From NCBI GenBank assembly GCA_017893485.1, contig CM030364.1, forward strand, positions 208,059,384 to 208,123,383: DNA of 64,000 bases, given 5' to 3'. Both the position numbers and the translations under genes were made by a program. The notes beneath the pieces are model-generated. The model saw only the letters and a program-made list of their open reading frames with translations. It was not told where the DNA came from and searched no databases. This DNA comes from Hemerocallis citrina (taxonomy: Eukaryota; Streptophyta; Magnoliopsida; Asparagales; Asphodelaceae). How positions within the stretch are numbered: position 1 is the first letter of the stretch; each line of letters begins with the position of its first letter. Shown here in pieces: positions 55,414 to 64,000 of the stretch.

Positions 55414-57689
55414 TTAATATTTACCCTTATCCTATTCAAAACCCAAAAACCATCAGACCCGTTTACCATTATTTTCTAATTCATCTAATTCACTTCAAAA
55501 CCCATTCAATTAGCTAATAACCATTATCAATACCCATCTGTATATTAACCTATTCTAATGCACCTAATTATAACCATATACCCATTTATTTACTTTCCTA
55601 TTCTATACCCCGACCTTATTTGCTTACCTGTTTTACTTACCTACCGAAATATATCCCCCCCTAAACCCGTTGTTGCACTTCCCCACACCCAGTTTGCTTG
55701 ATGTGCCGCCTCCCTACAACAACGGACCCCTAATACTCCCATGTATATATATTAACTACTTAACCCCCATGCACTGTGTTTTTCCTCCTAGCCGCCACCA
55801 GAGATAATTTCCCCTCGGTTCTCTCTCTCTCCTGATGCCATCTCTCGCTCTCTTGCTCTTGAATTTTCTTGCGCGGGCTCGAGTGCACGTGTAGATCGTT
55901 CGTGGGTTCATTGATTTCTCGTTCGTGGGATTTGTTCGTTGCCGGGATCCGTTCCCGTTATTCTTGGTATTCTTCGTTTTCGTCTTCGGTTAAGGCAAGT
56001 AACTTGTATTCCAATTCCTTTGTATGATACAAGTCCAAAATACCATCTATAATGTAGTTGGGTTCTAGAGACAACTCGTGTGTGTGTTATGTTTGATGGG
56101 TTTTGTCTCTATTGTGCTATTTGACCATAGTTGCCTCACGACACAAAATTAACATGAAACAACTTAGGTTTTGCTCGTTCTTGATTGGATCATGTATGTG
56201 GGATTTTGTGAGAATTTGGGTATTTGTTGAGATCCATGTAATAGACTTGTTTTAGATATGTTAATTACCCTATTTCATGATGTTTGGACACTTGGTAGAC
56301 TCGATTTCATGTTTGATATGTTTGGATCAAGTTTCATTTGAATTATGTTGATTTTGGTTTTTAGGAAATTCTGTATTTTGCCGATATTCTGTCTTGATCA
56401 GTAATTTAGATCAAGTTAGGGACAGTATCTTAATTTAGGAATAAAACATGAGTTTTAGAGGAATTCGCCTTCTTTCCAACCCCTCTGACCTTGCTCGATT
56501 TTGTTTTTGTATGTGTGAGATATGACTGTTTTGCTACAGAGGTGTAGAACATTTCCAGATTTTGTTTCGTGATGCTTTTGATAACTAAATTATTTTGATA
56601 CTTGTGCTACACCTATTATTTTGATCTGAAACTTTGGTCAGTACTTCTATATCTATTTAGGGATTACCTAAAATTTTGGTAGATTTTATTGATGAGTTTT
56701 ATACGTCATTTCATGCTTGTTTATGAAAGCTATACTTGCTGTATTTTGCTCGCTCTGTAAAGAATCGTATTTTCACCCTATTTCTTTTTACTGTATGAAA
56801 AATATTTATAAAATATGAAAGTTAGATTATTTTGTCTATTTTCATCTCCCTTTGGAAGATTTGGATTTCGTTTCACGACTTGCAAGATATTTCAGTTTTT
56901 GTACAGCAGTGTTGGGAATTTCAGATTTGCCAAACTATCAGTTTCTTGATGTTTTCTTATTTTTGATGACGAAACTAATTTTACTGGAATATTATGAAAC
57001 TTTATATTCTGATTCTAGACATATAGGAGAATACCTCAAATTTTTCTTGGATTTATTTGAGAGGTTTTGATGCTGTTTACCTGACTGAGAATTCATTTTA
57101 CTGATTTTTGATTGAACATGTTTTCTGGATTCAAACCTGTTTTGAGCTATGATGTTGTGAATTATATGACTTATTTATATTTGCTGGATTCGGTTGGGAG
57201 TCTATTTTCCAGATTTTTCGACGGATCCATATTTCATTTCTGTAGAGACGAGATTCATTGTTTTAGTATCGTACTGTCTTGCTGTTCTGAATATGAACAT
57301 ATACTGTTTTGCTCGTTTATGTGATTGTAAATTATCTATGCATGTTTATTTGTTTTTCTAAACCTAATACTTATTATACCATGTTAGTTTGACACTATTC
57401 CGTACACGTTCATGCCTGGTTGATGACCATAATAAAAGTATTCAAGCCGGGATTTATGGGAAAGATCTAGTAGTGGGAAAGCATGGAAATGTGTACTTAG
57501 AAGGGGGCCCATGTTTTCCATCTGATTATCTGTTATCTGTTATGAGATCATGCATGATTTTGATTATCTGATTTCTGACTACATACCTTCTTATAAGAGG
57601 GTGTATTTAGAAGGGGGCCCGTGATCCTCATCTGTTACCCAACTATATATTCCTACGGGAGGGTGTACTTGGAGGGGACTTAGTCCTAT

Positions 57690-57845
57690 CTGTTGCATGA
57701 TCGTCTGTTATCTGTCTATCTGAATCTGTTATCTGTATTTGCTATCTGGCTATCTGATTATCTGATTATCTGTTATCTGTCTGACTATCATCTGACACTA
57801 CCATCTGTATATCTGTCTGCATACTATCTGACACTTGACACTTGA
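57690..57845 (+). repeat. TATCTGTT/ATCTGATT short tandem repeats in LTR Z
   Basis: Degenerate 9-10-bp repeats built from ATCTGTT and ATCTGATT. They are the counterpart of the CAGTAT repeats in LTR X. Confidence 0.8.
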
Positions 57846-58416
57846 CACGTGTTAGCATATCATGCTAGTTGATTCTGCTATACTATGTTATATCTATTTT
57901 TGCTATTATTTAGATTTGTTTAGTTTTTTCCAGTGTATTTGTATTCTACATTATAATTGGTCTGTAACTTGCAATTGACAGGTACTTGTTTTCTTTTTCC
58001 TTATCCTGAAATTTATTAATTGCATATCAGGATGGTCAGCTGCCAGATGGTATTGGCGAGATGATGTATTAGTGCTGGATTTTCTGCTTTATTATTATTA
58101 TTATTTGTCGCTTGAACTTGAATAAAATGTACTTGATTACTTGGATATTTATTTGTAATCGGGCGATGTGACCCAGGATATTTGACTTGTCCAAATTCTG
58201 ATTTATTTGAGATTTATATATTTTTGGTTTCAAGTAAATTTTTGTTGGTATCTTGTTTCAATTATGCATCCCTTGTTGTATCTTTTGCTTCCGACTCTGA
58301 TTATCTTGTGAAATATTGTAAAGATTCTTGAACCGCTTATGGATGATGAAAATTTTTCGCTGGGCTTTTGTCTCGTATCCGTATTCCGTATTCTTTTTGG
58401 GAAGCGGGGTGTGACA

Positions 58417-59549
58417 TTTGCATTTTAAATCAATGACTGAATATTTTCCTTTATTTGTTGCATAATTTTCAGCTATGAGATCTAGTATAGCTCAAATATA
58501 GCTTCAGATAACATTTCTCTATCTTTACACAAAAAAGTGAACGGGAAATAAGTTTGAAAGAAATAATCGAGAAAAGGGTAAAATTGTTGTACTCGAACTT
58601 GGCAGACCCTAAAACTTGATGAAGAACAGGTTAAATAAAATTTGCAGACACTAAAACTCAGAAATTGCACAATTCTTCAATTTTGAAACTTGTAAGCTAA
58701 TGCTAATATTTTCCATGCTGCTTAATTTTGTAATCACAACTAAAATCCTCCATACAAAAAGGCAAATTTAAGTAGAGTTGTTAAAGCATATAACATAAAT
58801 ATATAAATCTTTATCGCAAGTTCATTAAGGAAATACTTTAATATATTATAAATCTTTTACGAAATGCTAGGAATATGATATATATCTTTTGAACTGAAAC
58901 TGTACAAATAGAAAGCTTACATTTGGTAGGGTTGTTGGGTTCTCTGGAGTACTTTTCTTGAGGTGCGGGGTCGGGGCAGGATCGACGACGGACGGCGATG
59001 ATGGAGGGTAGAGACGGGTGGGATCGAGGCGGGGTGGACGGCGGGCGACGGTAGGGACGGATGGGTGAGGAGATGTGGGTGGGTTTTGGGGTAGGGAGAG
59101 CTAGGGTTTGTGGGTTTTGGGGGAGATGTGGAAGAGGAAATGTTTTTTTTGTGTTTTTTAAATTAATTTTGTTTTGGCAATTGGTGTGGCCTGCATGTGT
59201 AAGTTCCTACTTTTGCTCTCCTTTCTCTATTTCAAAATAGAGAAAGGAGAGATGGGGTAGGCCTATTAGCTTAAGATATATATAAATACCATCAATATTT
59301 AATTTTTATCTCATATTATCAACCAATCTTTATTTAACAATCAATTTCTACAATCATCTCCTAACAAAACTTCACATTCATGCTAATATAATCATAATTT
59401 CATGAAGATTTAAACCCTGGCATGATTCGACATTGTTCATGAGAAATGAAACACATCAAGAGACATAGAGTAGACGTCCACCTCTTGTATATTGAACACA
59501 AAAACAAGAAAGCCCTTCTCCTCCTTAAGAAGTTGATTTCCACACTTCA
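58417..59549. other. Spacer between LTR Z and LTR Y2
   Basis: It starts with the TTTGC duplication. There is a GC-rich, G-skewed stretch at 58950-59110 and a perfect 36-bp inverted repeat at 59216-59251. No gene was recognised. Confidence 0.5.
59216..59251. repeat. 36-bp perfect inverted repeat, copy 2
   Basis: Two 17-bp arms (CTCTCCTTTCTCTATTT and its exact complement) flank CA. It is followed by AGGCCTATTAGCTTAAGA, as at copy 1. Confidence 0.92.
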
Positions 59550-60840
59550 TGTAGCGCTCCGAATTTCCAATATGATATCTCAGAAATACGTGGCACAATT
59601 TTTAGCATCAACTTCAATTGCAATAGTAAACATAGACAAAAATACAGATAATTTTTTTTTCAACTTTTATTACATTAAATTCTTTACAAAACACAGCGGA
59701 AAAACAAACACCTTGAATTACAATCTTTCTTTTACAATACACTCTTTTACAATTTACATAAGCTATAACATCAATTTAGTACAAGCATCCAAATCCCAAG
59801 CTACAAGCACCTAACTATAAAACATGAGGCTAGAGATAACCCTAACCCCCAAAACTACAGGGATCAGCCATAACGGTGTGAGTGACATAAAATAAATGCA
59901 ACATAAATAAAACATGAAACATAGAATCATAAACAACATATATTAACAGTAAGAATAAAATGAACAAGAAATAATAATAAGTAAAACATGAAAACATCAA
60001 GTGAAACTAGACTAAGTGTCAAGTGTAAAAAAAAACAGGAAACAATATGCATAAAACCAAGTCAAGAAAACATCAGTGCTATATGCTGACTCTCTAATGT
60101 ATACTTGTTGGATTCTATGCATCCCACTCTACATAGGTCCGGTGCAAGTCCTTATCATTCTTCACTTGATAGGATTTAATTCCCCGCTTATGCAACTAAT
60201 CCTACTACTATGACTACTATGAGATTTAGACATTCTGCAAGTATTGGTTCTCGTCCTTGGAATACTGGAGCCCAATCCCACTTCGCGGATCATTCTGTGG
60301 CACATACGTCCATCGTCCCGGAAATGGAGATTGCCTCACTCCGCAGGTCATCCTAGAACCCTCATTGCACAAACATCCCATGAGCGTCGCTCTCGTCCTC
60401 GGAATACTGGAGATCAATCTCACTCCGCAGATCACTTTATGGCCCATACGTCCATCATCCCGGAATACTGGGAATTATCTCATTCCTTGGATCATCCTGG
60501 AAATCCATAACTCGCATTTGCACTCATTTCATCATATCACCATCTAGTGCATATCTTTATCTTTTTAAGTTAATTAATTAATTACGAATCTCCTAGAGTT
60601 GGTGTACTCTACCGGACTTAACTTAACTGATTAACAACAAAGTCACAACTGACAAAATCAAAAAACCTCAATTGCCGGTATCTAGGGTCCCACACACCCT
60701 CTAGAGACTCATTACTCAACCACAACACAAAATAAGACTTCATTCTAGTCACTTCATATCTGGTAGTTTTGCTGATAAACACCTCTCCTTTATATTCATA
60801 GGCATGTTTCATTAGTAGCTATCCGTACATTAATCCCATA
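59550..60840 (-). repeat. LTR-like element Y2 (minus orientation), right end uncertain
   Basis: It starts TGTAGCGCTCCGAATTTCC, preceded by CTTCA. It shares with Y1 the order AATACTGGAG...ACTCCGCAGATCA in four tandem units (about 60251-60500) and the phrase CCCATGAGCGTCGCTCT. I could not find the other terminus; similarity fades after about 60560. Confidence 0.6.
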
Positions 60841-61726
60841 TAATCTTTTCTGGAGTTGTGATTATCTAATTCATACAAGGCCAACAGCATGTTTTTTTTT
60901 CCTATTTTGTGTGAAGTTGTATGCTTAGTTATTAAAGAATATTCCTGATTTGAGTTTTGTTAAGAGGAAAACAAGATTGATTATGTCAAGTTTGTTAGAT
61001 TACCTGAGCTAGAAGGTGAATCTCTAAGACTGAGTGGGCTCATTGTTTTTGAATTGTCTTAATGCTCAGGGATTGCTACAAATTTAATTATAGATGTTTA
61101 TTATGTCTGCTTCTTTCCTAATGCTCAAGGACAGCTGAACACAAATATGAGCATATATATACATAACTGACACAAAGAAAGATATCTCTTTTACTGATTG
61201 AAGTGAGATATATGCAGAGTATAGAAAACTGATCATGTGCAGAATGTGAAGATTAATCATATGCAGAATGTAAAGATTAGATCATGTGCAGGATGTAGTA
61301 GAAAACTTCTTTACTGATGTAATCATAGGTGCATACATATGATGTATATGTAGGAGGAAAAGAAGGTATAGATAAACTGATATATGCACACATGTCTGAT
61401 ACATAGAACGAATTATTGAAGTGAAGTAAATATATGTATGTGATATATATATGTATAGAACTCTTCTTTATTGAGTTGAAGTTACACATGTTATATATAT
61501 AAGGTGTAGAAGTCCCTTCACTGAGACTAAGAATACTCAGGATGTAGATTAAAAACCCCTCTTCACTGATTGAAGAAAAAGACACAGGATATGCATTTAG
61601 CATATATGCAGATATTTGAACTCTATGCAGGATATAGGAATTTAAACCATATGCAAGGTGTAGAAATTTAGACTATAAGAAATATGCAGGTTATAGGAAT
61701 TGAATACATGAATATATATATGTATA
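60841..61726. repeat. Degenerate ATGCAGG-TATAG repeat region, left part
   Basis: Loose repeats of ~25-35 bp built on (C)ATATGCAGRATGTAGAA or ATCATGTGCAGGATGTAG fill 61130-61726 and resume after 63397. No gene is present. The two halves were probably continuous before the hairpin-CTAG elements inserted. Confidence 0.55.
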
Positions 61727-62208
61727 CTAGATTTTCCCGTGGGCACGTGCCAACGGCACGTCTTCGGAATGATACAAAACACGAAAAGTCCTGTAAATAG
61801 TAAAACAACAATTATGTAGCTCAAGTTTGAATAGTATGACAATAATTAGTTGTAAATAAAAATCCATGTTTCCATTAGTATATGTTGAAAAATAATTATA
61901 AATGGGGGTGTAAAATCTAACTTCTTAGAACTTTAAGTGTAGAAAATGATGAAATTTAACTGTTGAAGAGATATTTGCTATTTTCAATATAACATGTGCA
62001 ATAAAAAAATATAAAAATTCTGAAAATTTACAAACCTGAAATCTTAAAATCTAAATTTCTAAGTAAATAAAGAAAGAATGAGATAAAGATATATGGAGAG
62101 AGAGAAAGAGAGAAATATGAAAAAGTGAAGAGAGAAGAGAGAGATAGTTATAAAGTAATGAGTTTTTAAATTTTGGGGGGAAAATTTTAGTTTTGGGGTT
62201 TGACATTT

Positions 62209-62226
62209 GGGGGGGGGGGGGGGGGG
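62209..62226 (+). repeat. Poly-G run (18)
   Basis: An uninterrupted G tract inside the first copy of the GGTTAGATCT repeat. Confidence 0.9.
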
Positions 62227-62307
62227 AATATGGTTTGTGAGGTTAGATCTGGACCTTCGATTTTGGGGGGATTGAAGGTGAGCCACTTGATAGATTTCTT
62301 TGTGTTT

Positions 62308-62468
<161 letters not shown>

Positions 62469-62616
62469 ATTAAATAAATAAAGGAGTTGTTTTGGGTGAT
62501 TTGAATTTGAGTTTTGGGGGAAATTTTTTTGGAGGAAAAATGTGTTTTATGGGGTTAGATCTGGGCCTTTAATTTTGGGGGGATTGAAGAAGAGCCACTT
62601 GATAGCTTTCTTTGTG

Positions 62617-62618
<2 letters not shown>

Positions 62619-62709
<91 letters not shown>
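62619..62709 (+). repeat. Compound microsatellite (TA)n(GA)n
   Basis: About 23 TA units pass directly into about 22 GA units. Confidence 0.97.
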
Positions 62710-62712
<3 letters not shown>

Positions 62713-62768
62713 AATTAAATAAAGGAGTTGTTTTGGGGATTTGAATTTGAGTTTGGGAAGAAACTTTT

Positions 62769-62791
62769 GGGGGGGGGGGGGGGGGGGGGGG
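62769..62791 (+). repeat. Poly-G run (23)
   Basis: It sits in the position of the TTTTGGGGGG tract of the other repeat copies and looks like an expansion. Confidence 0.92.
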
Positions 62792-63323
62792 AATGTATTT
62801 TGTAAGGTTAGATCTAGGCCTTTGATTTTAGGGGGATTGAAGGAGAGCCACTTGATAGCTTTCTTTGTGTTTTATTTTATACTAGGTTTGCCCGTTGACA
62901 CGTGCCTACGGCACGTCTTTGAAACGGTGCACTTTGTTTGATCATATAAAATAGTTTTGGAGGTTCAGCAAATTAATTGAAGTAGCAAACATAGAGTAAA
63001 AAATATATTATATGATTTTTTTTTTTGATTTTTTTGAATTATTTTTAAAGTTTTAAATTTTTAATTTTTTTAGTTTTTTAATTTTTTAATTTTTTTTAAA
63101 ATGTTTATTTTCTTAATTTTTTGAATAGAAGAGTGAGGGAGGGCGAGAGAGAAAAATAATAATTAAATAAATATAGGAGTTGTTTTGGGTGGGAGATTTG
63201 AATTTGAGTTTTGGGGGGGGAACTTTTGGGGGGAAAAATATATTTTGTAAGGTTAGATCTGGGCCTTTGATTTTTTGGGGATTGAAGGAGAGCCACTTAA
63301 TAGCTTTCTTTGTGTTTTATTTT

Positions 63324-63325
63324 AT

Positions 63326-63395
<70 letters not shown>

Positions 63396-63396
63396 A
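63324..63396 (+). repeat. TA microsatellite
   Basis: A long alternating TA tract at the right edge of the Helitron-like block. Confidence 0.96.
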
Positions 63397-63597
63397 CTGA
63401 TTAGTATAGAAAGTATCCCTTTCACTGTTACATATGAATTGATCATGGGCAGATATATAGTAGTTGAACTATATGGCAGATATATATATAGAAATAGCTT
63501 ATATGCAAGTATATGAAAATTAGATCATGTGCAGGATTTGAAGATTAATCATATATAGGTACATAACTTATGTGCAGGTTATAGTAATGTAGAAGAG

Positions 63598-63599
<2 letters not shown>

Positions 63600-63647
<48 letters not shown>
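63600..63647 (+). repeat. Poly-C run (48)
   Basis: 48 consecutive C. This is unusual for plant genomic DNA and its length may be inaccurate. Confidence 0.95.
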
Positions 63648-63652
<5 letters not shown>

Positions 63653-63832
63653 CACTGAGTTGAAGTGACTATGTAGGTATCTGGTACATATATGGGAATC
63701 CTTCTAATTGAGTTGAAGTGCCTATGTATGTATCTAATACATATATGGGAATCCTTCTAACTGAGTTGAAGTGAAATAGGTGCAGAGTATAGAAGATGCC
63801 CCTTTTTGTAGGAATTAAGCATATGCAGATAG

Positions 63833-63838
<6 letters not shown>

Positions 63839-63900
<62 letters not shown>
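63839..63900 (+). repeat. GT microsatellite
   Basis: About 31 perfect GT units; a second run of about 11 units lies at 63974-63996. Confidence 0.97.
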
Positions 63901-63904
<4 letters not shown>

Positions 63905-64000
63905 TATTTATATAGGAAGACCCTTCACTGATGTGTTGTATATTTGATACATAGGACCACTTTACTGAAGTGTTGTGTGTGTGTGTGTGTGTGTGTCTAT

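Larger units (their letters stand above)
54910..58416 (+). mobile_element. Solo LTR Z (3507 bp, plus), same family as X
   Basis: It begins TGTAACCCATG and ends GGGTGTGACA, with the 5-bp duplication TTTGC on both sides (54905-54909 and 58417-58421). Without the 139-bp Helitron insert its length is 3368 bp, close to X (3385 bp). Short ORFs within (56852-57571) have no recognisable product. No internal retroviral genes remain. Confidence 0.93.
63397..64000. repeat. Degenerate ATGCAGG repeat region, right part, with simple repeats
   Basis: The ATGTGCAGG-TATAG phrases resume, followed by ~60-bp direct repeats (ACTGAGTTGAAGTG...ATATATGGGAATCC, near 63652-63770). It also holds a C-run and two GT runs. 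No gene is present. Confidence 0.6.

Overview
The window looks like repeat-dense plant nuclear DNA, probably from a large-genome eudicot. It holds Ty3/gypsy and Ty1/copia LTR retrotransposons with initiator-Met tRNA primer sites, a CACTA (En/Spm) DNA transposon with a TNP2-type transposase gene, solo LTRs, Helitron-like non-autonomous elements and long microsatellites. I see no intact host gene. The only host-like coding material is a decayed fragment resembling plant SPT5 / SPT5-like (KTF1) genes near 53.2-53.9 kb and one doubtful short exon near 43.6 kb.

Positions 1-42707 are one stack of nested insertions. The outermost element is Copia-B. Its 5' LTR was hit by a CACTA element whose right end is at 26491 and whose left end lies outside the window. 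The CACTA element was hit by Gypsy-1 (right end 5906) and by Copia-A (6865-16793, 5-bp duplication CAGGT). Copia-B's integrase was separately hit by Gypsy-2 (28436-40197, minus strand, duplication CAACT). Gypsy-1 has an open RT-RNaseH-integrase frame as far as the window shows. Copia-A has near-identical LTRs (four differences by eye) but broken gag and gag-pol junctions, and it carries a third, envelope-position ORF. Gypsy-2 and Copia-B are decayed by nonsense mutations and frameshifts. The CACTA transposase is broken by a frameshift and a stop.

Positions 42708-64000 hold smaller pieces. Two solo LTRs of one family lie in opposite orientation, each with a perfect 5-bp duplication (46783-50167 minus, ACTGG; 54910-58416 plus, TTTGC). 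The first sits inside an older LTR (Y1) whose relative Y2 starts at 59550. A 139-bp Helitron-like element sits inside the second solo LTR. A second non-autonomous family with a hairpin-CTAG end occurs at about 51.3-51.7 kb and 61.7-63.4 kb. The last 2 kb is rich in microsatellites and homopolymers.

The most unusual signal is a dispersed palindrome, CAGTCGACTG and close variants. GTCGAC occurs 37 times in Copia-A (both LTRs, two polyprotein spacers, and the flanks of ORF3) and 8 times in the Gypsy-1 LTR. I noticed only one other copy in the rest of the window. The copies come mostly as pairs 20-22 bp apart, about two DNA turns. Two unrelated retrotransposon superfamilies share the arrangement, which suggests a paired protein-binding site rather than chance.
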